Below are positions 42,542 to 54,317 of a stretch of DNA of 64,000 nt, one piece after another (positions within the stretch are counted from its first letter, which is position 1; each line of letters begins with the position of its first letter). The notes under the pieces are model-generated. The model saw only the letters and a program-made list of their open reading frames with translations. It made no database searches and was not told where the DNA came from. A program made the translations under genes and the position numbers. The DNA is from Galeopsis tetrahit. Lineage: Eukaryota; Streptophyta; Magnoliopsida; Lamiales; Lamiaceae. The DNA is taken from the NCBI GenBank assembly GCA_963675135.1, contig OY776121.1, positions 63,814,265-63,878,264 of the forward strand, written 5' to 3'.

Positions 42542-43305
42542 TCTTCCTTGAACTTTACAACTGGAAAATAGATTCTTGACTTTGATGCACTCTTCCCAAT
42601 GTCTGACTTGAATATTCACTTGATCAAACATGGACATCACTTTTGATCATTGGTCCTATGATAAGGACAACATTCCTTATCATCTGGACAAGTCTGCTTA
42701 TCAGTTTCAGCAAATGTGACTTATCTTTTTCAGCTGAATTATCCTTTCAGCAGTGTTGACATAGCTCTTTCAGATGACTTGACTCTTCAACTTCACTGAT
42801 CATCACTTGATGGTTCTTGAGCTTTTATGCTTCCATATCAGTGGTTTTGACCCCATCAGCACAGTTGTCCTCTACCTTAGAATGTTTCAAGTTCAAATGT
42901 GCTTGGACAATCCTACTGGACATCTCCTCTGAACTTTATCATACACATCAGCAGACTTGGTCTTCTTGATGTATTCTTCTTATTTGATCATCAGGGAGGT
43001 TGTTTATCTACTGAACTGACTTGATCAACACAGTTGGCCATTAAGCACTTTCAGCAGTCTTGGGATCAATTTGATTCTGATCTTTGAGGGGACTTGATTC
43101 TTGTATACTTTTAAGCATGTGTTCCCCCTCAACTTGTGCATCTAATCTAAGTACACTAAGAGTTGCCTAACATACCAGCTTCTCAACTAGCCTGATTTAC
43201 ATGTTCCAACATTCCTGAAACATGTTCATATCAATTGACTTATCTATTTGGCATGACTTAAGGGGTTTTGGTATCTTAATCCAAATTCTCATTTTATTCT
43301 CAACA
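42542..43305 (-). repeat. A2 3' LTR, segment 3
   Basis: Resumes after the hAT target duplication and matches the reverse complement of the A1 LTR start. On the minus strand the LTR begins TGTTGAGAATAAAATG at 43305, next to the PPT. It encodes nothing recognisable. Confidence 0.88.
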
Positions 43306-43644
43306 ATTTCCCCTTTTTTTATGATGCCAAAACCTATACAGTTTATGCAAAGGTAACTTGACTATACTTATTACATATAACTTCAGTAGATGTGACTAAG
43401 GTCAAATTTCCTGAAAGAACATGTTAGTATAATCACAGTTTAAGTGCATATAGCTTTAAGTCGGGCAAGTTGAGACAATGATAAATTATCTCTTGATTCA
43501 AAAAGTATTCAACTATCATTCATATAACATTTGAGCATTACAAATACATCAAGTAAACATAGAAAAACATATCAGCAGCCATTAGTAGATAAGCATCCAT
43601 TTCAGCAGTCATGGGCAATTAAGGGACAAGGAAACTTAGCAGTT
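43306..43644 (-). other. A2 PPT and 3' non-coding spacer
   Basis: The plus strand reads atttcccctttttttat (43306-43322), the complement of a PPT with one G fewer than in A1 and B1. The remainder up to the ORF3 stop is non-coding and AT-rich, similar in place to 13376-13672 in A1. Confidence 0.8.
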
Positions 43645-44551
43645 TCAGAGGTCTTCTTCAGGAGGTGGCACCATTCCATACTGTGCCCAGACCCTTTTCT
43701 TTAATTCCATTGCTTCCTTGTTAGTTCCCTTAGGTCCAATTTTCAGCTTCTCCATCTTCAATATCTGAATAAATTCTTGGAAGATCTGAGACTGATCAAT
43801 ATAGCCCTACACCTTTGGAGGCATGCAGATGATGGGACCAGGAGCTTTGAACTCAATTCTTGCTATATCTGCAGCAACAAGAAGTTTCTGATAAAGCTCT
43901 CTGTGGTTATCAAACATAAACTGAGTAAAGATGGATTCAAGATCTTCTTCCATCCATCTGCCTATGTCATAAAAGTCATAAACAAACTCCCTCTTAGCTT
44001 TTTCCCATTCACCATTCAACTGAATTGTGACCCATATGTCCATGTGTGGATACTTGGTATCCATCTGAATCATCAACTGAGGCTTAAACTTGTTATAAGT
44101 TGCTCTCCTTCTCCTAGGCTTCTGAAAGTTTTTCTTCTTTTATCCCTTGCTCTGTTGGCTTCCATTAGTTGCTCCATCTTTTCTTGAGCTCTCATCATGG
44201 ACAACTTCTGCTGAGTTTCAGCATCCTTTCCAAACCCTTATTCAAACAGTTTGGATGGATCATCAACAAGAATTGGAGCTTTCTTCTTCTTTTCTCCAAA
44301 GCCTTCTTCAAAGAGCTTTTCCACTTCTAAATCAGTTTCAACAATTCTGGCAACTTCATCAATTTCAGTAGTTTCAACAGCTTTGGCCTTCTTTGGTGTA
44401 GGCTCTTCTTCAACTCTGAATTCAGCAGGAAAATCCATGATGTTGGGGAAGTCAGTGAATGTCTCAGCTTTTCTCTTGTGCTTCTTGACTTTCTTAATTT
44501 TCCCCCTGATTTGGACAACTTCAGCACTTTTGTCCAAACCTGCTGATTCAC

Positions 44552-45988
44552 TGTTGGTCCCTGAACGAGTAGTGAATGGGATTAAAGTCTAGAGGGGAGG
44601 GGTGAATAGACTTTAAAATTTTTCAAGACAGTTGGGAACCTCTTCTGATCTCTATGTCAGCTGGTCCAGATGACTATAGTGATCTGAATGGAGAGATTAT
44701 ATGCAGAATTATGGTAGGCCTTGTTTAGACTCGTTCTTTTTGTTTCTTTTGAAAATGCCAAGTTGTTTACTTAATGAAAATACTCAGCTGATGCTGGTTT
44801 GAAAGTTATGGCCTTGATTTGAAGATAGTTGAAATCACAGTATGCACTATATAAAATGTATGGAAATGACAATAATGTAAAGTGCAGAAAGATAAATAAC
44901 ACCATTTTTATAGTGGTTCGGATATACGATCCTACGTCCACTCTCACGTCCTAACGTGATGTTTAATCCCTTTAATTTACCAAAAATTACAAGGGTTTGT
45001 CCTTTATAGTCCCAAGGGTAGGACTTTGAGATCTGAGCAGTCCTAACTGCTACGGTCTCCACAAGTGATTGTAAGCACTTGCACTTTGCAGGGGTTCAAA
45101 AACTTTAACCTTTCGGTGGGGGTTTGGGGTTTTTGAATGTTTCCAACTAATGGTTCAAGCTTATAATATGCTTAACCACTATGCCTAAATCAATGGATTT
45201 ACAATATGAATACGATTCAGGTTCTTGGGTTGGATAGAAATCACTTAAGAGCTAGGGATGTTCTTATGGATTCTGGCTCTTGGAGAACTCTTAAAACATT
45301 ATGGCTTTTAGCTTGATTGCTTGCTTAGCTAGTCGAATTCTCTCGTTGTGACTTCGTCATTGTGATTTCTCATCCTCTTGTATTTATAATGGTGATTGCT
45401 TGCAACTAGCCGTTGGAGTTGACTAGCCGTTGGGGCAATCTTTCCATATTAGCTTGATTCCTTGATTCCAGCCGCTTGATTGCTCCAATCCTGGGATCAT
45501 GTCAATCTTCTAAGTAAGGTAAGTCTTCATTCAAATTACAAGATGACTTTGGGAATCAGCCGAGTCCTGGACAAGTACTTAGTCTTCTGATCTGCACTAC
45601 TAGTCTTCTGACTACTCGTCTGGCCTTGTGCTTCTGTCTTCTGATATCAGTCGAGTAGAACTCTTCTGATCTGGTAAATACTTGTGCTGCATTAAGGCAA
45701 TCATCAACTTGGACTCCATCAGATAAGTAGGTATACAAGCACCTTAACTTATCTGGCCTTCAAGGATCTTCTAGTCTTCATGTCTTCTACTCTTCTCATC
45801 TTGAGGATAGGCATGTAAGCCAGGACTGTGCTAATCAGCTGATATCAATACAGTTGATCACACAAGACTAGTCTAAGTTGTTCTATACAAAGTCATCTGA
45901 TCCTATTACATTTATAAACTCTAAGTGTTTTGGCCATCAAAACTGTTCTAACATCAAGTGGGGTTTAGGATGAATTTATATCCCAACA
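44552..45988 (-). mobile_element. Solo LTR of family B (1437 bp), nested in A2 ORF3
   Basis: Reverse-oriented B LTR: TGTTGGTCCCTGAACGAG at the left and TATATCCCAACA at the right. Perfect duplications ttcac flank it (44547-44551 and 45989-45993). It carries two MSA boxes (complement near 45409-45440). It is more diverged from the B1 LTRs than they are from each other. Confidence 0.95.
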
Positions 45989-46332
45989 TTCACCACCAGG
46001 CCTTTGTTGTCTTCTTGCTCCTTCTTCCTGAACTGAAGCCATAGAGTTCTTTAGAGCAATTGCCAGTTGCTCTTCTTCATCCAAATCTTCTAAGTTTAGT
46101 ACTTCTTTTCCTTTTCCTTTAGGTTCAGGCATTTGTTCCTTTCCCTTGCTGCCTTCACCTATCTTCAAGGCACCTTTGGCTCTTGCTCTTTCTCTTTCCC
46201 CCTTTTTGGCTTCATCAAAGCATTGGGGCTTGAGATCACCCATGGTTGTAGCCAATAAGGACTGTGCCTGATTAAGGGACTTGATCTCCTCAAGCAAGTA
46301 GACATTTTCATCATGTATATTCTGCATCCTGT

Positions 46333-48043
46333 TGATTCAGGTGGAATTTACACAATTTAGAGGCACATGTGAAGCATGTTTTTGATGAGATTTCATTGAT
46401 TTATGCATGGATTATGATGATTTGAGCCAAAATGAGGGAAAGGTTGTATTTTGTCGATTTTGTAGGAAATACGATGGAATTTGGAGCAAAACACCAACCA
46501 CACTTTACTGGATCAGGAAGAGGAGTGCACCGTTGGGTTCGTCTCGAAAATCGGAGTGGAATAGCCTAAAGAATCGAGTCAATCGGACAACCGAGGCGAA
46601 AGATATGCACGAAACAAGTTTGGAGTGCCGAGCAACTCGGCCGAGCTAGCCAACTCGGCCGAGCCCTTGATCAAGGCAGATTCTGGAATCAATTTCCATC
46701 CGGCCGAGCTAGCTGATCCGGCCGAGTGCGAGGAAAAGTTTGGAGAGACAACTCGGCCGAGTTGGACAACTCGGCCGAGCTACTGAAGGATGCAGAATCT
46801 GGAACCAATTTCCATCCGGCCGAGCTAGCTGATCCGGCCGAGCTGCTGAACAAAGTTTGGACGCTGGAATCAATTGCACTCGGCCGAGTGGGGCAACTCG
46901 GCCGAGCCCTGAAGATTTTGGCCACGATTTTAACACCCCAACTCGGCCGAGCTGTCCCACTCGGCCGAGTCACCCCTGCTCTCGGTGCCTTTTGCATATT
47001 TTGTCCAATTTCCAAGGACTTAAGTGCAATTTTCATCCTTAAACCCTACCCCAACACTATATAAGGCCTCATTCTTGAAACCCAAGATTTCTCCCCCAAT
47101 CCACACATAGTTACACATACTTGGAGGTGTTTGGCCATATTTTCATCATTTCTCCACCAAATCAAGGAAGAAAGGATGCAATAGCTCCCAAATTCCATTC
47201 CACACCACATTCTAGACTAAGCTTTCTCTTTCTTTTCCTTTTTACTTAGTTATTTCATTTGGAATTTGTAATTTGATTATGCTAGTAGTTAGCTAAACAT
47301 TTTGTGGTTCTAAGGCATTGTAAGACTTGGATTGATGTTTATGAGTAATTTCTTGCTTTAATTGGTGTTTATTTCTTATTTGCACATTCAATTATCCATA
47401 GCAAAGCATGTTGTTAGTGGCCATAATGATTTGCTTGATTCATTGTTAATTGGGATAGTATCGAGAGATTTATTCCATTTAATCGTATGCGAATGTGCAA
47501 CCCGGTATTATTATGATCTCGAGAGAGGATTAATTATCGGAGAGGGAATCGAATGATCTTAGGAGCTATTTTAGATGGTGTAATGTTTGTGATGTAGACA
47601 TACGAGCTTATATTACATTGCGTCTTTGAATTAGTTTGTATCGAGAGATCGATTAGTTCTTCTTGTGTGATCACCCTATTTGAGATAACCTTAATGGCCA
47701 ATTAAACGAGATAACTCTCATAAACGGACATCTAAGAACTACAATTGCCTTGGAACCCACCTTCTCTTAATTGAGTTACATCCATTTTTACTTTCGTTTC
47801 TTGATTTGCATGTTATTTGATCGATTTCGTCATTACTCTTTCGTTGTTTATTTGTGACACATTGCTAGACAATCTTAGGAGTAATTCAACTTTCAAATTA
47901 TCGATCACGTCTATTTAGAACTCGATTAGCAAACTACCCTTTTACGCATAACCTCCTTGTGGGATCGACCTCGTGCTTATCACGCTACGATAGACGCCGT
48001 ATACTTGCGGTTGTTTATTTAGTGTTGCATAACACGTGAATCA
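46333..48043 (+). repeat. 5' LTR of the Athila-like element (1711 bp)
   Basis: Contains the CGGCCGAG palindrome array (46638-46969), then a telo-box AAACCCTA (47041-47048) 9 bp before TATATAAG (47058-47065), the likely promoter. It ends CACGTGAATCA. Confidence 0.94.
46638..46969. repeat. Array of 12 CGGCCGAG palindromes in six 18-bp-spaced pairs
   Basis: Starts at 46638, 46656, 46701, 46719, 46754, 46772, 46817, 46835, 46881, 46899, 46944 and 46962. Within each pair the spacing is exactly 18 bp. Pair starts are 63, 53, 63, 64 and 63 bp apart. Eight copies extend to the 10-bp palindrome CTCGGCCGAG; four read TCCGGCCGAG. The 3' LTR has 10 copies (52947-53242), having one member instead of two in pairs 3 and 6. 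Confidence 0.93.
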
Positions 48044-48049
48044 AGTTTA

Positions 48050-48067
48050 TGGCGCCGCTGCCGGGGA
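48050..48067 (+). other. Primer binding site of the Athila-like element (tRNA-Asp type)
   Basis: TGGCGCCGCTGCCGGGGA, six bases after the LTR. It fits the complement of a plant tRNA-Asp 3' end with one mismatch, typical of Athila elements. Confidence 0.82.
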
Positions 48068-48223
48068 GGTTTTTATAAGCTCTAGAGTGTAGGCTAGGAG
48101 AGTTTTAGTTTAGACACTTTATTTGCTTTCTTTATTTGCAAAAATCCAAAAATATTTGTTTGTTCTACCTTGATTTCACTTGTGATTCTTACTTTCTTTT
48201 GAACTTTTGTCTAGACATGGCAT

Positions 48224-50722
48224 ATGATCACCCGAGCTAGGAGAGATCAACAAGAGTTGCTACCTCTAGACCCGGAAATCGAAGCTCGTTGTCGAAGACA
48301 AAACGCCGAAAGAAGAAGGATTGAATTGGAAGCCATGAATAGAAGAGAGAATCCAATAGTGGAAGAAGAAAGGAACCAAGAGGATGTTGGAGGCATAGTA
48401 GAGCCTAATGGGAATGGTGGTAATCGACCACAAGGAGGCATAAGAGATAACCTCAATCGGAGGATGGAAGGGAATGTCAATGTTGAAGGAGATGGAGAGC
48501 AACGGGAGGAAAACGGGAATCATCGAGTATTGAGAGACCATTTTCGCCCTATTCCAAGGCCCTATGGAGGAGCGGGTCGGGAACCCGTTGATGCTCATAA
48601 CTTTGAGCTCAAACCGGCTCTCATCATGATGGTTCAAAACAACCAATTTGGAGGGTTGTCAAAGGAGGATCCTAACCTCCATTTATCTCAATTCTTAGAG
48701 ATAAGTGGAACGGTTAAGATCAATCGTGTCCCTCAATATTATATTCGTCTCCAATTGTTCCCATTTTCCCTCCGTGATCGTGCAAAGCAATGGTACATGT
48801 CCCTTGATCTAAGAACCATTGAGAATTGGGCCGACCTTGTTGATGTCTTCCTTATGAAGTACTTTCCTCCAAGCAAGACCATCAAGATAAGAGGAGAAAT
48901 TTCCTCTTTCATGCAAGACGATGATGAGTCGTTAGCCGAGGCTTGGGAGCGCTTCAAGGATTTGATACGGAGTTGTCCTCAACATGGGTTCTCAAGAGAC
49001 CAATTGATTTGTTATTTCTACAACGGGATGGACCATCGAACGAGAGGGATGGTAGATGCCTCGGCCGGTGGGGGTTCTTTATTGGGGAAGACGACGGATG
49101 AAGGCTATGTGCTTCTAGAGGAGATGGCAAAGAATGGACACCAATGGCCATCCGAGAGAAGGCAAGCCCGGAAAGTTGCTTCCACGAAGGAGTCGGATGA
49201 TTTTGCTACTTTATCCAACAAGATGGACAAGTTGACTTCGATGATGGCGGCCAAGTCATTGATAGGACCTAGTGAAGATCAATATGAAGAGGCCCATTAT
49301 ATGAACAATCAAAGGGACCGTCAATTTCGAGAAAGAGGTTGGAACGAGAGGCAAAATCCCCCTAACCCGAATCATTACCATCCCGGATTGAGGCAACATG
49401 AGAATTTCTCCTATGCCAACACAAGGAATGCCATCATCCCACCTCCAAATTTTAATATTAGAGATGAAGCTATTGTGGAGTCTTCATCAAAGCCATCAAT
49501 GGAGGATATGTTTTGTGCTTTTATGGGGGAAACCACGAAATTCATGAGAGAGACTAGAGAGAATGATAACATAACTCGGCAAAGATTTGATGAACAAGGA
49601 GAAATGATCAAGAATATGGCAAACAACATGAAAGCCATAGAAAAGCAAATAGGCCAACTCTCTAATGCCATTGGAAAGCAACACGTTCCGGGGCAATTCC
49701 CCTCTAACACGGAGCCAAATCCCAAGGAGCAATGCAATGCCATAAGGCTAAGAAGTGGGACAAGCTACGAAGGGCCCAAGATGCCGTTAGAGGAGGAAGT
49801 GGTAATAGCACCCGAGGGTGTTGACAAAGATGATGGCTTAGTGAAAGAGAAAGAAGGGGAGAAGAAGAGTGAGGAGGCAATCCCTCCTCAAGACAAAAGC
49901 AAAAATGAGGTACCCCTTCCATACCCCCAAAGATTGAAGAAAAAGGGTTTGGATCACAAGTTTGCTAAGTTTGTTGAGATGTTCAAGAAGATCCACATCA
50001 ACATCCCCTTTGCCGAAGCTCTAGAACAAATGCCCCATTACTCTAAGTTCTTGAAAGAAATCATGTCCAACAAGAGAAAGATGGTGGAGTATGAAACGGT
50101 GCATTTGACCGAAGAATGTAGCTCAATCATTCAAGCAAAGCTACCTCAAAAGCTTAGAGATCCCGGATCCTTCACCTTGCCATGTGTTATTGGAGATGGA
50201 GGTACATTTCGAGCTTTGTGTGATTTGGGAGCAAGCATTAATCTCATGCCCTTTTCCATATTCAAGTCACTCGGTTTGGGAAAGCTTACACAAACCACAA
50301 TGAGCCTTATATTGGCGGATAGATCCGTGACATACCCTTTGGGTATAGTGGAAGATGTGTTGGTTAAGGTTGATAAGTTTATATTCCCGGTGGACTTTGT
50401 AGTATTGGATATGGAAGAAGATAAGTATGTTCCATTGATTTTGGGAAGGCCATTCTTGGCAACCGGTGGGGCTAAAATTGATGTGAAGAAAGGAGAGCTA
50501 GAACTTCAAGTGAACGATGAGAAAGTCTTGTTCAACATTTATAGAGCCATCAAAATCCGGGACAATGAAGATGGAGAGTATGGGTACTCTAGAGGAGATC
50601 ACCCTCCGAAGCCAATGAAAGAGAAGGTGGAAGAAGATTTCAAAATCAACTTTGTGGAGGAGAATCCCAAGGTGGAAAACAAGGAGTTAGAGATGGGCAA
50701 GAAGGCCAAGTTTGGGCCCTAA
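48224..50722 (+). CDS. gag-pro: Athila-like gag-protease, intact (832 aa)
   Basis: ATG 48224 to TAA 50720-50722 without interruption. The retrotransposon gag domain lies around residues 150-300 (LRDRAKQWYMSL, ESLAEAWERFKDLIRSCPQHG, QLICYFYNGMDHRTRGMVDA, LLEEMAKNGHQWPSER). The linker has the Athila-type motif KEQCNAIRLRSGTSYEGPK. The aspartic protease begins near residue 645, with CDLGASINLMP in place of the usual D-S/T-G-A, then PLILGRPFLATGGAKIDV. No zinc knuckle is obvious. The ORF stops before RT would start. A short upstream ATG at 48217 is out of frame. Being open in a non-autonomous element suggests Gag is used in cis or the insertion is young. Confidence 0.92.
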   Translation: MITRARRDQQELLPLDPEIEARCRRQNAERRRIELEAMNRRENPIVEEERNQEDVGGIVEPNGNGGNRPQGGIRDNLNRRMEGNVNVEGDGEQREENGNHRVLRDHFRPIPRPYGGAGREPVDAHNFELKPALIMMVQNNQFGGLSKEDPNLHLSQFLEISGTVKINRVPQYYIRLQLFPFSLRDRAKQWYMSLDLRTIENWADLVDVFLMKYFPPSKTIKIRGEISSFMQDDDESLAEAWERFKDLIRSCPQHGFSRDQLICYFYNGMDHRTRGMVDASAGGGSLLGKTTDEGYVLLEEMAKNGHQWPSERRQARKVASTKESDDFATLSNKMDKLTSMMAAKSLIGPSEDQYEEAHYMNNQRDRQFRERGWNERQNPPNPNHYHPGLRQHENFSYANTRNAIIPPPNFNIRDEAIVESSSKPSMEDMFCAFMGETTKFMRETRENDNITRQRFDEQGEMIKNMANNMKAIEKQIGQLSNAIGKQHVPGQFPSNTEPNPKEQCNAIRLRSGTSYEGPKMPLEEEVVIAPEGVDKDDGLVKEKEGEKKSEEAIPPQDKSKNEVPLPYPQRLKKKGLDHKFAKFVEMFKKIHINIPFAEALEQMPHYSKFLKEIMSNKRKMVEYETVHLTEECSSIIQAKLPQKLRDPGSFTLPCVIGDGGTFRALCDLGASINLMPFSIFKSLGLGKLTQTTMSLILADRSVTYPLGIVEDVLVKVDKFIFPVDFVVLDMEEDKYVPLILGRPFLATGGAKIDVKKGELELQVNDEKVLFNIYRAIKIRDNEDGEYGYSRGDHPPKPMKEKVEEDFKINFVEENPKVENKELEMGKKAKFGP

Positions 50723-52641
50723 ACCCTAAACCCTAAACTCCCCCAAATCAAGAAAAGTTAGTTATACGAACTTGGGGATAAATGAGGCATCAACTTCTTA
50801 TGACATGGTTGAAGAGCCGGATGGGCTAGCTAGTGGATGCTTTGATGGACTTAAGAAAGTTGTATGGGCAAGGAAGGTCAAGAACAAGGGTGACAAGGGG
50901 GTGACTTGATATTCCCCTCAAAGGAGAACCGTCCGGCATATGACGTTAAAAATAGCGCTTCTTGGGAGGCAACCCAAGGTTTTATTGCTTTCTTATTTTT
51001 ATTGCTTTAGTAGTGTTGATAGCTTGGTTTATTTTGTAGGTATGGATGATCTTGAAGAATAGAGAAGAAAGCAAAACCAACTTTGGAGAGAGAAAGCAAG
51101 TGTTGCAATGGTGATCTTTGAAGAAGCATTGGATGTGCAAGGAGGGAGGTAACAACTTGTAGCCCCAAACTTAGAATTTATACATAGTAAAATTCTAAGT
51201 TTGGGGGAGTTTTTTTTTTTTTTTTATTATTATTTTTCTACTAGTTGTTACCCTTGCACCGGTTCGTCATTCTACTTGTGTCACATTTTGCACCGGCGCA
51301 CACTTGGCTTTCACATGAGTATATTGGTTTAGTTGGTTTTGAGCATATGTTGGGTAGTGGACAATTGGTGAAATGTGAGCATGAATAGTCATTGGAATCC
51401 ATTGTTGAGTAGTTGTGATGATGTTTATTTGCTTTGAATGAAAGCATGATTGATGTTGGATATAGTTTCACGATTGTGTTCATATTTGTGATCTTGGATA
51501 GCATGGATATATGATGTGTTGTTGTTTGGGGACATTTGATGAATGTGAGAGTCCTATTGAATTAACCGGTGAGAATTGAGCCTTAAATCGAGCATGTAAT
51601 CCGGTTTAGTTCATTTGAGAGTGGACTAAGTTATTGCTAGTGATTCTAGAACTTGCCTAAGTTCTTGTTTGAAAGCATGATTGTGTGAGATGATGTGATG
51701 TGATATAGGCCATCTTGTTCTAAGAAAAGTCACTTAGCCAAAATTTCCCAAAACCGAAGTAATCTTCCGTAGTTAGCCCCTTGAGCTTAATCCCTCATTT
51801 TCTTGGCAAACTACAATGTTAACCACTTAGCTTTTTTTTTTGAGCCTTTGATACCTACATCTAGTGGAGAATAAAAGACAAAGTGGAAAACATGTGCTTG
51901 AATGAATATCTTTGGTGAAAGGAGAAAGTGGAAAAGTTGAAAGAAAAAGAGAAAGATGAAAAGAAAATCAAGGGAAAAGAAAAGAGGGACAAAGAGCCCC
52001 AAAAGCTTGAAAAAAAAAAAGTGTTCAATGGTTTTGTGGTGTAGAATGTGCTTAAAAGAGAACAAATAAATTGTGGAAGTTAGAGTTTTTGAGTTGCAAT
52101 CCGCGGAATTGTAACTTTATCTTGAGAAGTTTTTGAGATGTACGTCTTTATCTCTCGCTCTCCACTAGTTTATGAGTCACTTCATCCAAATTTACCCCAC
52201 CTTAACTAAAGAGCCAATGTTACATCCTTGATTAAGTCCTATTGATCACATTGTTGAGCATTTGAGTGCATGTAGAAAGTAGAAGTTGGGCAAGCATATG
52301 GTGATTGCATAGCATGACTTGGTTGATGAGTGTTTTAATATCCTTAATTTATTTGTGTGTTTGAGAGAAACACTCCATCATGTGAGTAGAGGACTTGAGC
52401 ATTTGGATTTTGTTTCCCATCACAATGTGTTGTGTACTTGTGCATTCTTTGATCTATGAAGGTGGATTGCAATAGTGAGCCTATAACTTTCATTAAGAAA
52501 TGCACTTGGAGAAAGAGATATCATTACATCTTACTTTGCATGTGTGATTTGCATTGAATATTCCATTGTGATCATTCCACCCTCATTGCTTTAAGAGCTT
52601 AGTTGTTTGAGGACAAACAACATTTTAAGTTTGGGGGGGTT
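50723..52641 (+). other. Athila-like non-coding region between gag-pro and 3' LTR
   Basis: Begins with three CCCTAAA telomere-like repeats overlapping the stop codon (50718-50738). A hairpin CTTGGGAGGCAACCCAAG at 50961-50978 has a 6-bp stem and belongs to a GCGCTTNTTGGGAGGCAACCCA-like segment that I recall as common in Athila elements. Purine runs with GGGGG occur near 51200 (agtttgggggagtt) and next to the 3' LTR (agtttgggggggttt, 52627-52641), the likely PPT. No RT, integrase or RNase H motif is present; open stretches here are short and unrecognised. Confidence 0.8.
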
Positions 52642-54317
52642 TGATTCGGGTGGAATTTACACAATTTAGAGGCACATGTGAAGCATGTTTTTGATGAGAT
52701 TTCATTGATTTATGCATGGATTATGATGATTTGAGCCAAAATGAGGGAAAGGTTGTGTTTTGTCGATTTTGTAGGAAATACGATGGAATTTGGAGCAAAA
52801 CACCAACCACACTTTACTGGATCAGGAAGAGGAGTGCACCGTTGGGTTCGTCTCGAAAATCGGAGTGGAATAGCCTAAAGAATCGAGTCAATCGGACAAC
52901 CGAGGCGAAAGATATGCACGAAACAAGTTTGGAGTGCCGAGCAACTCGGCCGAGCTAGCCAACTCGGCCGAGCCCTTGATCAAGGCAGATTTTGGAATCA
53001 ATTTCCATCCGGCCGAGCTAGCTGATCCGGCCGAGTGCGAGGAAAAGTTTGGAGAGACAACTCGGCCGAGCTACTGAAGGATGCAGAATCTGGAACCAAT
53101 TTCCATCCGGCCGAGCTAGCTGATCCGGCCGAGCTGCTGAACAAAGTTTGGACGCTGGAATCAATTGCACTCGGCCGAGTGGGGCAACTCGGCCGAGCCC
53201 TGAAGATTTTGGCCACGATTTTAACACCCCAACTCGGCCGAGTCACCCCTGCTCTCGGTGCCTTTTGCATATTTTGTCCAATTTCCAAGGACTTAAGTGC
53301 AATTTTCATCCTTAAACCCTACCCCAACACTATATAAGGCCTCATTCTTGAAACCCAAGATTTCTCCCCCAATCCACACATAGTTACACATACTTGGAGG
53401 TGTTTGGCCATATTTTCATCATTTCTCCACCAAATCAAGGAAGAAAGGATGCAATAGCTCCCAAATTCCATTCCACACCACATTCTAGACTAAGCTTTCT
53501 CTTTCTTTTCCTTTTTACTTAGTTATTTCATTTGGAATTTGTAATGTGATTATGTTAGTAGTTAGCTAAACAACTTGTGGTTCTAAGGCATTGTAGAGAT
53601 TTGGATTGATGTTTATGAGTAAATTCTTGCTTTAATTGGTGTTTATTTCTTATTTGCATATTCAACTATCCATTGCAAAGCATGTTGTTAGTGGCCATAA
53701 TGATTTGCTTGATTCATTGTTAATTGGGGTAGTATCGAGAGATTTATTCCATTTAATCGTATGCGAATGTGTAACCCGGTATTATTATGATCTCGAGAGA
53801 GGATTAATTATCGGAGAGGGAATCGAATGGTCTTAGGAGCTATTTTAGATGGTGTAATGTTTGTGATGTAGACATACGAGCTTATATTACATTGCGTCTT
53901 TGGATTAATTTGTATCGAGAGATCGATTAGTTCTTCTTGTGTGATCACCTTATATGAGATAACCTTAATGACCCTTTAAACGAGATAACTCTCATAAACG
54001 GACGTCTAAATACTACAATCGCCTTGGAACCCACCTTTTCTCTTTGCGTTTTTATCCATTTTACCTTCGTTTTCTTGATTTGCATGTTATTTGATCGATT
54101 TCGTCATTACTCTTTCGTTGTTTATTTGTGACACATTGTTAGACAATCTTAGGAGTAATTCAACTTTCAAATTATCGATCACGTCTATTTAGAACTCGAT
54201 TAGCAAACTACCCTTTTACGCATAACCTCCTTGTGGGATCGACCTCGTGCTTATCACGCTACGATAGACGCCGTATACTTGCGGTTGTTTATTTAGTGTT
54301 GCATAACACGTGAATCA
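52642..54317 (+). repeat. 3' LTR of the Athila-like element (1676 bp)
   Basis: Matches the 5' LTR with scattered substitutions. Two exact 18-bp losses within the palindrome array account for the length difference. TATATAAG at 53331-53338. Confidence 0.94.

Larger units (their letters stand above)
46333..54317 (+). mobile_element. Athila-like Gypsy element with gag-protease only (non-autonomous)
   Basis: LTRs of 1711 and 1676 bp start TGATTC and end GAATCA. The target duplication cctgt is perfect (46328-46332 and 54318-54322). The PBS fits tRNA-Asp, as in Athila-type Gypsy elements. One intact gag-protease ORF is present. No RT, RNase H or integrase lies between it and the 3' LTR, so it resembles the gag-only class described as TR-GAG. 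It inserted in A2 ORF3. Confidence 0.94.

Noticed and set aside
46689..47036. Arg/Pro/Ser-repeat ORFs in the Athila-like LTRs on both strands
   Set aside because: They are translations of the CGGCCGAG array inside an LTR, not genes.
50718..50738. Interstitial telomere repeat (CCCTAAA x3)
   Set aside because: Only three units lie within the Athila-like 3' region. This is too short to argue for a telomere-derived insertion, so it is noted only as a telo-box-like run.
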